From positions 1 through 47,594 of the forward strand of contig CAYUEQ010000001.1 of NCBI GenBank assembly GCA_964443805.1: a stretch of DNA of 47,594 bases, read 5' to 3'. The notes below the pieces were generated by a model. It was not told where the DNA came from and did not search any database. It saw only the letters and a program-made list of their open reading frames with translations. Shown one piece after another: positions 34,848 through 44,306 of the stretch. A program made the translations under genes and the position numbers. Positions within the stretch are counted from its first letter, which is position 1, and each line of letters opens with the position of its first letter. The stretch comes from CAYUEQ01 sp964443805. Its GTDB lineage: Bacteria > Bacillota_I > Bacilli_A > RF39 > UBA660.

Positions 34848-35435
34848 ATGAAAAAACTTTACACTATAGAAGAACAAGAATTAATATATAATTTAATCAA
34901 TAAGATTCAATATGAAGACTATATTTATAAACAAGAAGTACAAAACGTCTTTAAATCTTTATCTTTTTTTGCTGAAATGTATTTTGACATAGCTTTAAAA
35001 GATGTTTTAATTCACTTAACTGATAAGATTAAATTAGACTTAGAAAGTCTTACAAATACTCATTTTATAAATATTAAAGATTATTATTATCAACTTTATA
35101 TCCAACTAATAAATGACCTTAATTTTGAAATAAATATATTAAATGATATTCAAAAAGCGATTACTTATGGAGTTATGAAAAGTAGATATTCGTATTTAGA
35201 GGAATTATACTCTTTACTAGAAGAAACCGTTTTATTTCAAACAAATAGAAAAGATTATTCTGATAGAATTAATGATACATTACAAATGTATTTAAGATAT
35301 GATTTTTTAGATCCTGATTATTTATTTTATAATAACACAGAAGAAGTAAAAGAAAACTTATTATATAAAAGAAAATCATTAGTTTATAAACTTGATAATT
35401 CTATATCTTATCCAGAAAATAAATTATTACACTGA
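34848..35435 (+). CDS. Hypothetical helical protein
   Basis: 195 residues, mostly helical, rich in Leu, Tyr, Asn and Ile, no membrane segment or Cys. Good AAAGAGGTG site; probably cotranscribed with rmuC. A terminator overlaps its stop. The family is not recognised. Confidence 0.6.
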   Translation: MKKLYTIEEQELIYNLINKIQYEDYIYKQEVQNVFKSLSFFAEMYFDIALKDVLIHLTDKIKLDLESLTNTHFINIKDYYYQLYIQLINDLNFEINILNDIQKAITYGVMKSRYSYLEELYSLLEETVLFQTNRKDYSDRINDTLQMYLRYDFLDPDYLFYNNTEEVKENLLYKRKSLVYKLDNSISYPENKLLH

Positions 35436-38042
35436 GCTTGTTTTACCAAGCTTTTTTAACATCAATTTTCTAATCCAGTCAACTGGTAATATAGTTGATG
35501 CTAAAACTATTGTTAATAATAACTCTGACTTAGTTAAACCGTAAGTTCTAAACATATCGCCGCCAAAATAAATAATAGCAAGTTGAACAGTAATTATAAA
35601 AGATATAATTAGGATGAATGCTTTGTTCTTACTTAAATTAGCAAGTAGATTTAATCTTTCAGTTCGTGTATTAAAAGCATTAAAAATTTCAATAAAGATA
35701 AATAAAGCAAAATAGGCAGTCATTAAATAAGCACCATCTACATCAACGCGTATTAATTGATTAAAGAAGGGATGTTTTAAAAACAAAAGACATAAGAAAG
35801 CGGAGTATAAACCCGTAACGGCTATCTGATTTGCCATATATTTATTAATAATGGGTTCATTTTTAGTTTTAGGTTTTTCTTCCATATAAGAAAGTAATGG
35901 AGGTTCAAATGCAAATGCAATTCCTGCAAATGTATCCATAATCATATTAATCCACAACATTTGAATAATTGTAATTGGAGTATCTATTCCAATAAATGGA
36001 CCAAGAATAGATAAAATAAGGGCACAGATATTAACTGTTAATTGAAATATTATAAATTTTCTAATACTTTTAAAAATTGTTCTTCCATATAAAATAGCTT
36101 TTGCTATCGATAAAAAATTATTATCTAGTATTACTATATCAGCAGCTTCTTTTGAAACCTCTGTACCACTTCCCATAGCAAAACCAACATCACATTTCTT
36201 TAAAGCCGGAGCATCATTAACTCCATCACCAGTCATACCTACAACTAATTTTAATTCTTGAGCAATTCTAACTAATCTACTTTTATCACTTGGAAGAGCT
36301 CTAGCGACTATTTTTATATTTTTAAAATTATCTTTAATTTCATCATTAGATAAAAGTTCTAATTCATCGCTTGTTAGTATGATATCATTACTTTCAAGTA
36401 GGTTTAATTCATTACTAATAGAAACAGCTGTTTCTTTAGCATCTCCAGTAATCATTATTGTTTGAATACCAGCTTTTTTAACTAACTCTAAAGCTTCTTT
36501 AGCTTCATCTCTAAGTTCATCTTTAATTAGTACAAAACCTAAAAAAATTAAATTATTTAAACTATTTTCTACTGTATCTTTAATCGCTAAAGTTATAACT
36601 CTAATCCCATTTGATGTATATTTTTCAATATCTTTTTTTACGTTTTCTTTATTTCTAAATGTTCTTTTTAAACCTGATTCATTATAGTAATAAGTACAAT
36701 TATGAAGTATTTTTTCTGAGGCGCCTTTGTATAACACATATTGTTTATTATCTTTTTCTATTATAGCTTTAGAATATTTTCTAGTACTATTAAAAGGTTC
36801 TTGAGAAATTAATTTTACTTTATTGTCTGTTTTCCCTTTAGCAAAAGTTAAAAGGGATTTATCAGTTATATTACCACCAACAGCGTTTCCATTCTCGTCA
36901 AAACGACTGTTGTTATTATAAATAAGAGATACTCTTATTAATTGTTGTAACTTATTATGTTTATTCAATTCAGTCAAATTATTATAGAATTTTAAATCAC
37001 TAGTTTTAATACCAGTAACTTCTAATACTCCTTTAGTTAGAGTACCTGTTTTATCTGTTAGTAAAACATTTAAACTTCCTGCAGTTTCAATCCCAACCAT
37101 TTTTCTAACCAATACATTATCTCTTAGCATTCTTTTCATATTATAAGATAAAACTAGAGTTATCATCATAGGAAGACCTTCGGGTACTGCTACAACTATA
37201 ACAGTTACACATAACGTTAACGCATAGATAAAATGTTCAAACATGACATGGAAGTTAGTTACTGTATTTAATATATCAACAGTATTAAAATTGTTGTTTA
37301 TAATTATAACTGAAAACAAATAAGAAACAACTGCAAGAAATGCACCTACATAACCAATTCTACTAATAATTTTTGCGAGGTGTCTTAATCTTATCTTTAA
37401 AGGACTCTCTGGACTATGTTCAGTTAATTCTTCTGCAAGAGCACCATAGATAGTTTCATTACCGACTGAAGTAACTTTCATAATTGCTTGTCCTTCATAA
37501 ATAACACTACCGCGATATACTTTGTTTTTATCTGTCGGTTTTGAATTAATTACTGCATCTCTTATTTGTTCTTTAGCCTCACCGTTTAGAGCTGATTCAT
37601 TAACGCTAAGTTTTCCACTGATTAAATATCCATCAGCAGGTAGTTTATCTCCTGTAGATAGATATACTATATCGTTAACAACGACTTCATCAATTATAAC
37701 TTCTTTTATTTGATTATCTCTTTTTACTTTGGCTTTAATTTTAGATGATTCTTCTTGAAGCTTTGAAAAGGCTTTTTCTGATCCATATTCAGAAATACTA
37801 GAAATAAAAGATGCCAAAAAAATAGCAATTAGGATACCTAAAGTTTCAAACCAGTCAAAACTTCTAAATAAAAAAACTATTTTAATAGCAAGGGCGATTA
37901 ATAATATTTTTATTATTGGATCACCAAAAGATTCGATTAATAATTTTAAAAAACTATTTCTTTTTGCTGCGTATAATTCATTACTTCCATATTTTTTACG
38001 ATTCTCTATTACTTGTTTTTCAGTTAAACCAATTTTTCCCAT
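35427..38042 (-). CDS. PMCA-type calcium-translocating P-type ATPase
   Basis: About 871 residues. Phosphorylation Asp330 in DKTGTLTK, hinge MTGDGVNDAPALK, and M4 block VAVPEGLPM typical of Ca2+ pumps of the PMCA type; M6 NMIMDTFAGIAFAFEPP agrees. The actuator loop reads LNGEA where most P-type ATPases have LTGES, keeping Gly-Glu but changing the flanks. It should export Ca2+ from the cytoplasm. GGAGGATATGTT sets the start at ATG 38042; an ATG at 38090 lies before the binding site and is rejected. Confidence 0.93.
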   Translation of the reverse strand: MGKIGLTEKQVIENRKKYGSNELYAAKRNSFLKLLIESFGDPIIKILLIALAIKIVFLFRSFDWFETLGILIAIFLASFISSISEYGSEKAFSKLQEESSKIKAKVKRDNQIKEVIIDEVVVNDIVYLSTGDKLPADGYLISGKLSVNESALNGEAKEQIRDAVINSKPTDKNKVYRGSVIYEGQAIMKVTSVGNETIYGALAEELTEHSPESPLKIRLRHLAKIISRIGYVGAFLAVVSYLFSVIIINNNFNTVDILNTVTNFHVMFEHFIYALTLCVTVIVVAVPEGLPMMITLVLSYNMKRMLRDNVLVRKMVGIETAGSLNVLLTDKTGTLTKGVLEVTGIKTSDLKFYNNLTELNKHNKLQQLIRVSLIYNNNSRFDENGNAVGGNITDKSLLTFAKGKTDNKVKLISQEPFNSTRKYSKAIIEKDNKQYVLYKGASEKILHNCTYYYNESGLKRTFRNKENVKKDIEKYTSNGIRVITLAIKDTVENSLNNLIFLGFVLIKDELRDEAKEALELVKKAGIQTIMITGDAKETAVSISNELNLLESNDIILTSDELELLSNDEIKDNFKNIKIVARALPSDKSRLVRIAQELKLVVGMTGDGVNDAPALKKCDVGFAMGSGTEVSKEAADIVILDNNFLSIAKAILYGRTIFKSIRKFIIFQLTVNICALILSILGPFIGIDTPITIIQMLWINMIMDTFAGIAFAFEPPLLSYMEEKPKTKNEPIINKYMANQIAVTGLYSAFLCLLFLKHPFFNQLIRVDVDGAYLMTAYFALFIFIEIFNAFNTRTERLNLLANLSKNKAFILIISFIITVQLAIIYFGGDMFRTYGLTKSELLLTIVLASTILPVDWIRKLMLKKLGKTSSV
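35435..35457 (+). terminator. Terminator of the rmuC unit
   Basis: AGCTTG (35435-35440), loop ttttac, CAAGCT (35447-35452) and T tract. It lies inside the coding end of the convergent ATPase gene. Confidence 0.7.
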
Positions 38043-38090
38043 AACATATCCTCCAACACATTCTATGAAGACAAGCTCTAATTTAGACAT

Positions 38091-38114
38091 AAAAAAACCT
38101 AGATTGAACTAGGT
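38091..38114 (-). terminator. Terminator of the cotJ operon
   Basis: ACCTAG (38097-38102) / CTAGGT (38109-38114); on the minus strand the hairpin is followed by seven T. It separates cotJC from the Ca2+ ATPase. Confidence 0.75.
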
Positions 38115-38117
38115 ATT

Positions 38118-38675
38118 TTAATATCCTTTTTTTTCATAATACTCAAATAATTCTTTAAATCTATTAAAATGAATTATTTCTCTTTGTCGTAAATATAATA
38201 GTGGACCAATAATATCTTCATCATCAGTCAAATTAATTAAATTTTCATAGATTGCTCTAGCTTTTTGTTCAGCAGCCATATCTTCCATAAGATCTGCAAG
38301 AGGGTCCCCAGTTACAGCAAAATATGTAACTGAAAAAGGAACTCCGCTAGCATCAGTTGGATATATTCCTTTACCATGATCTGCATAAGTTGCATCTAAA
38401 CCAGCTTCTTTTAATTCATCAAGAGTTGCGTTTTTAGTTAATTGATGAACCATAGTACAAATCATTTCACAATGACCTAGTTCTTCTGTTGCAATATCAT
38501 TTAATAAAGCTTTACCTTTTTCATCTGGCATTGAAAATTTTTGACTAAAATATCGAAGTGCTGCCCCAAGTTCGCCATTGGCGCCACCATATTGTGTTAA
38601 AAGTAGTTTAGCCATTCTTAAATCTTTTTTAGTTATATTGACGGGGTAGTTCAATTTTTTTTCATACTTATACAT
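38118..38675 (-). CDS. cotJC: CotJC, manganese-catalase-like spore coat protein
   Basis: 185 residues from ATG 38675. Ferritin-like four-helix fold of the manganese catalase family, with metal ligands visible in GANGELGAALRY, IATEELGHCEM, AAEQKARAIYE and LRQREIIHFNRFK. CotJC is a coat protein made under the mother-cell sigma factor E in Bacillus. The ribosome binding site GGAGGT lies inside the end of the upstream cotJAB gene and the coding regions overlap by eight bases, so the two are translationally coupled. Confidence 0.93.
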   Translation of the reverse strand: MYKYEKKLNYPVNITKKDLRMAKLLLTQYGGANGELGAALRYFSQKFSMPDEKGKALLNDIATEELGHCEMICTMVHQLTKNATLDELKEAGLDATYADHGKGIYPTDASGVPFSVTYFAVTGDPLADLMEDMAAEQKARAIYENLINLTDDEDIIGPLLYLRQREIIHFNRFKELFEYYEKKGY

Positions 38676-39177
38676 ATTTATTACCTCCATCTTTATCCCA
38701 TGGCCAAGGATTTTGTGTCCAATTAAATCTAGAACCTAAAGTATCCTCTATAAGTAACGGACCATACTGATTCTCATATTCTTGTTTAGCTTTTTTAAAT
38801 GCCATTGCATACTTTTTAAATAATTCAAATGCTTCTTGATCATTTGGATATATATCTAAATATAAATTTAAATCAATTATTGCATGATCATATTCATACA
38901 CAGGTAACAATTTCGCTTCACGTTCATTTTTGGGTACAATAGGAAGATAAGTTAAGTTTTTATAAGGTTTGTATTCATTCTTAAACATATTTCCACGTAA
39001 AAAACCTTCTTTTGCGGAAGTGAATTTGGTATGTGAATGCTTATCATGTTTTTTGTAATTGTAAAAATCATCATTTTGTTTAAAGTGATGAAAATCTAGT
39101 TGGATATCAGTATTGTAAAATTTGTCTATTTCAATTAATTCATCATTGAAAATAAACTTATCATTATCAAAATTCAT
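38668..39177 (-). CDS. CotJA-CotJB fused spore coat protein
   Basis: 169 residues. Residues 50-85 hold a CotJA-like segment (SAKEGFLRGNMF, EYKPYKNLTYLP). Residues 95-165 are CotJB: AIIDLNLYLDIYPNDQEAF, then the QYGPL motif and the final PWPWDKDGG. In Bacillus these are two genes of the cotJABC operon; here one open frame covers both. The His/Asp/Lys-rich first 50 residues are not recognised. AGGAGG precedes the ATG; a CATAnnnTA box lies upstream. Confidence 0.8.
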   Translation of the reverse strand: MNFDNDKFIFNDELIEIDKFYNTDIQLDFHHFKQNDDFYNYKKHDKHSHTKFTSAKEGFLRGNMFKNEYKPYKNLTYLPIVPKNEREAKLLPVYEYDHAIIDLNLYLDIYPNDQEAFELFKKYAMAFKKAKQEYENQYGPLLIEDTLGSRFNWTQNPWPWDKDGGNKYV

Positions 39178-39195
39178 TATAAATGCCTCCTAGAT

Positions 39196-39221
39196 TATAA
39201 TATGTGTTTAATAATATTCGT
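39196..39221 (-). promoter_or_regulatory. Possible mother-cell sigma factor promoter of the cotJ operon
   Basis: On the minus strand CATATTATA (39196-39204) fits the CATAnnnTA -10 shared by sigma-E/K type promoters, with an AC 15 bases further upstream. Such short motifs are frequent in AT-rich DNA. Confidence 0.3.
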
Positions 39222-39239
39222 GGAGGGCGATATCATTAC

Positions 39240-39746
39240 TTAAATGAATTTTGTTAAAATTGTTATTAACAAATCTATTGAAAATACTGAATAAAACAAA
39301 TAAATTATAAATTTAGGAAATTTAGGAATTATTTTTTCTATTTTTGGATTTATTAGCCAAATATTTATTAATGATAAAAATCCCCAAATAATTCCTACTT
39401 CTACTGAAATATATTTACCAATATGAAAAGGGAATGTTTTAGAATAATCCCAGTAGACTATTCCAGTAAAAAACTCTATTATTAAACCACAAGACAACTC
39501 TAAGACAGAAAGAACAATAGCAGTAATAAAGAAAAAGAAAAGGCTTTTTATTATTTTATTATGTTGAATATTTTGTAACCATTTTCGCCATATAAATATC
39601 ATGATAAGAATTGAGATTCCATACACAGGTGTCCAAGGACCGTACATAATTCCACTGTTATAATCAATGTTTGTGATTAAAGCTAAAAGTGTTTCAAATA
39701 TCCAACCAATGATTGAATATAGAAAAAATAGTACAAGGTAATACAT
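39240..39746 (-). CDS. Putative ABC-transporter permease-like membrane protein (PF06541 type)
   Basis: About 168 residues with five membrane segments. GWIFETLLALI and the block YNSGIMYGPWTPVYGIS match the small membrane family named putative ABC-transporter type IV, where W-x-x-E and GP-x-x-P-x-YG are conserved. Function is not established. AATGGTGG precedes ATG 39746, so the two further ATG codons upstream are not used. Confidence 0.75.
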   Translation of the reverse strand: MYYLVLFFLYSIIGWIFETLLALITNIDYNSGIMYGPWTPVYGISILIMIFIWRKWLQNIQHNKIIKSLFFFFITAIVLSVLELSCGLIIEFFTGIVYWDYSKTFPFHIGKYISVEVGIIWGFLSLINIWLINPKIEKIIPKFPKFIIYLFYSVFSIDLLITILTKFI

Positions 39747-39863
39747 AATAACCACCATTATTATTATGGTATAAAACAACAATTTTATTCTATAATTGAG
39801 TAAGAGAATAATTTACATTAAATCTAACTTATGTTAATATATTCTTAGAAAGGTAGGATTATA

Positions 39864-40376
39864 ATGAAAAATAATTCAAAGAGAAATATACCTTTAAAAA
39901 ACTATATAATAGTTCTATTTATCATAATTGGAGTTGTCTTTTTAACTATATATATTTTTCGTGATAATGAAGAAATAATTAAAAGTGATTTATATAGAAC
40001 TGTTTATGAGATACAGTATGAAGAGTTAAATTCTTCAGTTTTTGACGAAACAACAGATAATTATTTTATTTATATTAGCTATTTAGATGACAATAATGTT
40101 GCAAAGTTGGAACAAAAACTAAAAGATATAATAGTAGCTAATGATTTACAAACGAATTTTTATTATTTAAATGCATCGGAACTAAAAGAAGAAGAATTTT
40201 TTATTGAGGATTTAAATGAAAAATTAAATCTTACTGAAGAAAAAATAGAGCAATTACCTAGTATTATCTTTTATTACAACAATAAAGTAGAAAAAGTGAT
40301 ATCAAGTAAGAAAAACAGAACTTTTAATGTAAATGATCTTAAAAAAATAATCAAAGAATATGAATTAACAAATTAA
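39864..40376 (+). CDS. Membrane-anchored thioredoxin-fold-like protein without Cys
   Basis: 170 residues: one membrane segment (about 13-31) and an extracellular domain. NYFIYISYLDDNN and LPSIIFYYNNKVE, with the cis-Pro style LPS, resemble thioredoxin-like folds, but there is no CxxC and no Cys at all, so it cannot act as a redox enzyme. Good GAAAGGTAGG site. The trmL gene follows 23 bases later. Confidence 0.55.
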   Translation: MKNNSKRNIPLKNYIIVLFIIIGVVFLTIYIFRDNEEIIKSDLYRTVYEIQYEELNSSVFDETTDNYFIYISYLDDNNVAKLEQKLKDIIVANDLQTNFYYLNASELKEEEFFIEDLNEKLNLTEEKIEQLPSIIFYYNNKVEKVISSKKNRTFNVNDLKKIIKEYELTN

Positions 40377-40399
40377 GATAGATTTTTAAAGGAGATTTT

Positions 40400-40903
40400 A
40401 TGATAAACGTAGTACTTTTTGAACCAGAAATTCCGGGTAATACAGGGAATATTATGAGAACTTGTGTTGCTACAAATACTAAACTACATCTTATTAAACC
40501 ACTTGGTTTTTCATTAGAGGATAAAATTATTAAAAGGAGTGGAGTCAATTATATAAATGAGTGTAATTATATAGTTTATGAAAATCTGGATGATTTTTTT
40601 AGCCGAAATCAAGGAAATTTTTATTTTTTAACAAGATATGGTAAAAATACACATGATCAATTTAATTATGGTGAAAAAGATAATATTTATTTCATTTTTG
40701 GAAAAGAAAGCACTGGTATTCCTAAAGAAATCTTAGCTAAAAATTTAGAAAGATGTTTAAGACTTCCAATGACAGACAAAGTAAGAGCACTAAACTTATC
40801 TAACTGTGTTTCCGTAATAGTTTATGAAGCACTACGTCAACAAAATTATCCTAATTTGTTGTTTTTAGAGCCGCATAAGGGTGAAGACTATTTAGAAAAG
40901 TAA
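40400..40903 (+). CDS. trmL: TrmL tRNA 2'-O-methyltransferase (SPOUT)
   Basis: 167 residues, a full single-domain SPOUT enzyme. Start FEPEIPGNTGNIMRTC, then FGKESTGIPKEIL and LRLPMTDKVRALNLSNCV form the knotted SAM-binding core. TrmL methylates the ribose at the wobble position of tRNA-Leu species. AAAGGAG precedes the ATG. Confidence 0.93.
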   Translation: MINVVLFEPEIPGNTGNIMRTCVATNTKLHLIKPLGFSLEDKIIKRSGVNYINECNYIVYENLDDFFSRNQGNFYFLTRYGKNTHDQFNYGEKDNIYFIFGKESTGIPKEILAKNLERCLRLPMTDKVRALNLSNCVSVIVYEALRQQNYPNLLFLEPHKGEDYLEK

Positions 40904-40962
40904 AATTAATTGCTTAGATAAAAAATATCGGGTACAATAAATATGGAACAGGAGTAGATAAT

Positions 40963-41460
40963 ATGATATTGTTATGTTTAAAAATATTTTTTGCAAGAAT
41001 CTTGGATGTATCCTTAGGAACAACAAGAACAATCCTAATAGTTAGAAATAAAACAATATTTGCAACAATTATCGCTTTTTTGGAAGTAACAATATGGTTT
41101 TTGGTTGCTAGAGAAGCTTTAAATACTGAAATACAATCGATTTGGATACCAATTGCATATGCAGCAGGGTTTTCTGTTGGTACGCTATTAGGTTCTAATA
41201 TTGCTGAGAGAGTTATAAGTGGTTTTGTTGGAGTTCAAGTTATTAGTATGACAATGACAAACAAAGATATAAAAATTATAAGAGATGAAGGTTTTGCTGT
41301 AACAAAAATGAAATTAGAAGATAAGAACAAAACGATGTTATTAATTCAAATTAATAAAAAGAAATTAAAAAAATTACGAGCTTTATTAGAAAGTATCGAT
41401 AGCAAAGCTTTTGTAATTGTAAATGATACTAAATATTTAAATAACGGATTTGTAAAATAA
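40963..41460 (+). CDS. UPF0316 (DUF5698/DUF2179) membrane protein
   Basis: 165 residues: three membrane segments (FFARILDVSLGTTRTILIV, AFLEVTIWFLV, YAAGFSVGTLLGS) followed by a DUF2179-type cytoplasmic domain (DEGFAVTKMKLEDKN). The family, including Bacillus YebE, has no known function; similar DUF2179 domains bind nucleotides in other proteins. A weak AGGAGT site precedes the ATG. Confidence 0.85.
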   Translation: MILLCLKIFFARILDVSLGTTRTILIVRNKTIFATIIAFLEVTIWFLVAREALNTEIQSIWIPIAYAAGFSVGTLLGSNIAERVISGFVGVQVISMTMTNKDIKIIRDEGFAVTKMKLEDKNKTMLLIQINKKKLKKLRALLESIDSKAFVIVNDTKYLNNGFVK

Positions 41461-41470
41461 TCCTTTTTTT
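41446..41470 (+). terminator. Terminator of the UPF0316 gene
   Basis: GGATT (41446-41450) pairs with AATCC (41459-41463), then seven T. The stem is short and includes the stop codon in the loop. Confidence 0.55.
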
Positions 41471-41518
41471 ATGGAAAAATATTGATAGTAATATAAATTA
41501 TAATACATAAAAATTAAA

Positions 41519-41710
41519 TTAATTGTTAGTTAAAGAAATTGCATTAGTAGGGCAAGCTTCAACAGCAGCGATTAACAAATCATTTTCTTCAACATTTTTA
41601 TTTATAGGTTTAGCAAAGCCATCATTATCAAATTCAAAATAATCACTTGCAATTGCTACACATGCTCCACATTTGATACATAAATCTTTATTTATCTTTA
41701 AATTTTTCAT
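41519..41710 (-). CDS. Single [4Fe-4S] cluster ferredoxin
   Basis: 63 residues. CIKCGAC supplies three ligands (11, 14, 17) and CPT the fourth (about 53), as in monocluster ferredoxins of Bacillus Fer type. It carries electrons at low potential. The partner enzyme is not in the window. GGAGG lies before the ATG, and a TATAAT-like box (minus strand, around 41732) precedes. Confidence 0.9.
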   Translation of the reverse strand: MKNLKINKDLCIKCGACVAIASDYFEFDNDGFAKPINKNVEENDLLIAAVEACPTNAISLTNN

Positions 41711-41799
41711 TAAAAACCTCCGATAAAATTATTATAGCATAATTACATCTTTTAAAAACAAATAAATTGTGTTATTATTTTAGATAGAAGGTGTAAAAT

Positions 41800-42669
41800 A
41801 TGAATACGAGAATGAATAAATATTATAATGACAACGAAGGTAAAAGAGTCCATAAAAATGAAGACTTATATAAAAATGTAAATCATGGAGAAATTGATGA
41901 TTTTGATTTAAACTCAAATATGTCTATTATTGGAGATACTGATAAAAACATTAATATTGATGCGCTAAAAGATATTTTAGATAAAAAATATAGTAGAACA
42001 CCACAAAGAAAATCAATTGTAATAGAAGATAATACTGATGAAAACGAAGTAGTAGAAAAAGTTGATGAAGAAAAAGATTATGATATTAATGCTGTTTTAG
42101 AAAAAGCTAGAAGTCAAAAAAAATTTGACTATGAAGAGGATAGATTAAAAAAAGGTAGTAATGTTGATTTTGATGAACTGAATATTAATAAAAGAGAAGT
42201 TGAGATTGACGAGGAAACAGATGATCAATTAATGACACTAATAAATACTATAGCAAGTAATGAAATAAATCCAATAGATCCTCTTGATATTTTAAGTGAT
42301 TTAAAAGGTGATGATGATACTATTATTGTTGAGGGAACTAATATTGCTGAGTACGCGAAAAGCGATACTAAGACGTTGGAATCATTAGATAACTTGAGAG
42401 AAGAAATAGAGACACAGGTAAACGAAGAAAAAGAAGAAGAAGTAGAAGAAAAAAAGAATACATTTGATGATTCATTTTATACTTCATCAATGAAACTTAA
42501 AAAGAAAGATTTTGCAGAAATGAATGATGATATTGATTCTTCGACAAAAGGTGTAAAAATTTTAATTACTGTATTATCGGTAGCAGCAATAATAATTTTA
42601 ATTATAGGTATATTTTTGTTATTAAGTAGCATATTTGATTTTAATTTATTAGACTATTTTCGTAAATAG
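41800..42669 (+). CDS. Acidic cytoplasmic protein with C-terminal membrane anchor
   Basis: 289 residues. The first 245 are highly charged (Asp, Glu, Lys, Asn) and probably mostly disordered or helical; one membrane segment (about 253-276) and a short end YFRK follow. This is a tail-anchored layout facing the cytoplasm. No family recognised. AGAAGGTG precedes the ATG and a terminator overlaps the stop. It stands just before yunB. Confidence 0.6.
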   Translation: MNTRMNKYYNDNEGKRVHKNEDLYKNVNHGEIDDFDLNSNMSIIGDTDKNINIDALKDILDKKYSRTPQRKSIVIEDNTDENEVVEKVDEEKDYDINAVLEKARSQKKFDYEEDRLKKGSNVDFDELNINKREVEIDEETDDQLMTLINTIASNEINPIDPLDILSDLKGDDDTIIVEGTNIAEYAKSDTKTLESLDNLREEIETQVNEEKEEEVEEKKNTFDDSFYTSSMKLKKKDFAEMNDDIDSSTKGVKILITVLSVAAIIILIIGIFLLLSSIFDFNLLDYFRK

Positions 42670-42678
42670 TCTTTTTTT
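42651..42678 (+). terminator. Terminator of the tail-anchored protein gene
   Basis: AGACTATTT (42651-42659), loop tcgt, AAATAGTCT (42664-42672), then T tract; perfect 9-bp stem. Confidence 0.85.
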
Positions 42679-42694
42679 TGCATATTATTTAATA

Positions 42695-43441
42695 GTGATT
42701 AATGTGAAAAGAGCAAAGTTAGTTAGAAAATATAAAATTAAAAAGAAAAATGTGTATATTTTTATTGTTTTATTAATTATAATAGGAACAATTTTAATTT
42801 ATAAGAACTTTAGTGATAAAATCGATAACAAAGTGTTATCAATGATTCGAGATAAAATGGATGTTATAAATGCATCAATAATAAATAGAGCTATAACTAG
42901 TGATGTTTTATTAAATATAAATATCGATGACGTATTGATCGTCAATAAAAATAAGAATGAAGAGATAATATTGTTAGATTTTAATATGAACAACTCTTAT
43001 AATATATTAAGAAATATCATAAGTAATTTAGAAGATAGTATTTTAAATGTACAACAAGGAAATTTAGATGATTTATTTTTTGAAGATGATGATATTATTA
43101 GTAAAGACGGATTCTTAATAAAGTTTCCTTTAGGGATGGTTAGTAATTATACTTTTTTAAATAATTTAGGTCCTAGAATTCCTCTTAAAGTACAAATAGG
43201 TGGAAGTGTAGTTGCTGGCTTTGAAACTAAAATAACTGATTACGGTATTAATAATTCTCTTATTCAAGTTTTTGTAAAATGTAACTTAACTGAAAAAGTT
43301 TTCTTTCCTTTAAATGTCAAAAAAATTAATTTTGAATACGAATTTTTAGTTGCATCAAAAATAATTCAAGGTAAGATTCCTACTTATTATGGAGGAGCTC
43401 TAAATTCAAAAAGTCCTATGCTTAGTATGCCGATTATGTAA
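42695..43441 (+). CDS. yunB: YunB-like sporulation protein
   Basis: 248 residues. Membrane segment near 20-36, then the YunB domain: FLIKFPLGMVSNYTFLNNLG, KVQIGGSVVAGFETKITDYGINNSLI in adjoining parts, and IIQGKIPTYYGG at the end. In Bacillus yunB is needed for full sporulation, in the mother cell under sigma-E. The start is GTG 42695 or GTG 42704; the only ribosome site-like bases (AGTGAT) overlap the first, so 42704 may be real. Confidence 0.87.
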   Translation: MINVKRAKLVRKYKIKKKNVYIFIVLLIIIGTILIYKNFSDKIDNKVLSMIRDKMDVINASIINRAITSDVLLNINIDDVLIVNKNKNEEIILLDFNMNNSYNILRNIISNLEDSILNVQQGNLDDLFFEDDDIISKDGFLIKFPLGMVSNYTFLNNLGPRIPLKVQIGGSVVAGFETKITDYGINNSLIQVFVKCNLTEKVFFPLNVKKINFEYEFLVASKIIQGKIPTYYGGALNSKSPMLSMPIM

Positions 43442-43488
43442 TTTACAATTTATTAATAAACTGATATACTTGTATAGTAGGTGGCTAT

Positions 43489-44301
43489 ATGGAAAAGCAA
43501 GATTATTTTATTAATAAATCTATTAATAAAGCTTTTGAAAATTATGTTAACAATGAAATTCCAGGACATAAAATAAGTGCTGTTGATTTTACTGTGAATA
43601 TAATTCATATATTAACTATTATTTATGGGCAAGATATAATAAAAGCCTATAAACAAAAAGATGAAAACGAATTTAATATTATATTACTTAAATATAATTT
43701 ACCTAAAGAGCAACTGCATGAATTTTATGAAAAGATGGATGAATTTGATACTTTAATGAAACAAAATCATCAAAAACACACGCTTATAAACGATATTCAA
43801 TATATAGTTATTATGATGATTAAACAAAAAAGAAAAAATATTGAATTTCAAGAAAATGAATTAAAAGCTTATGATGAATTACTATATATAAAAGGAACCA
43901 GAGGTTTTTATAATAAAATAAATTCCATAAATCCTGATGAAATAGTGAATTATTGGAAAGAAACAAAAAAAGAATTTGAAAATCTATTGATTATTAAAAG
44001 AACAAGTCCAAAATTATTAAGTTCTGAAACTTATAAAAAATTTGGAATTGAATATGACGAAGTGTTAAAACTTGATGATAGTCAGAAAGAAAAATTAAAT
44101 AATCAAATAGTAAAAAAAGAAAAAGATAATAATGAAGTAGCCGGAGGAATTCAAAATCAAAATGAAAAAGGTATACAGTATATTTTAAAACCTAGCAATA
44201 TTGCTAGCGGAGCCGGGTTTGTTGATAAGTTACTTTTATTAGGTATAATTGCAACCATTAGTATGATTGCTTATGTTGTTTATTCATTTTTTGGAAGGTG
44301 A
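43489..44301 (+). CDS. Hypothetical tail-anchored helical protein
   Basis: 270 residues: helical cytoplasmic part rich in Lys, Glu and Asn, a low-complexity linker (about 205-230), and a C-terminal membrane segment (about 247-266, LLLLGIIATISMIAYVVYSF). AGGTGG precedes the ATG. The family is not recognised. Its stop is six bases before yutD, whose ribosome binding site lies in its last codons. Confidence 0.6.
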   Translation: MEKQDYFINKSINKAFENYVNNEIPGHKISAVDFTVNIIHILTIIYGQDIIKAYKQKDENEFNIILLKYNLPKEQLHEFYEKMDEFDTLMKQNHQKHTLINDIQYIVIMMIKQKRKNIEFQENELKAYDELLYIKGTRGFYNKINSINPDEIVNYWKETKKEFENLLIIKRTSPKLLSSETYKKFGIEYDEVLKLDDSQKEKLNNQIVKKEKDNNEVAGGIQNQNEKGIQYILKPSNIASGAGFVDKLLLLGIIATISMIAYVVYSFFGR

Positions 44302-44306
44302 GAATA

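Noticed and set aside
37522..37713. Plus-strand frame inside the Ca2+ ATPase gene
   Set aside because: Antisense shadow of a well-supported gene.
39864..40376. Thioredoxin-type redox enzyme
   Set aside because: The fold may be thioredoxin-like, but there is no cysteine.
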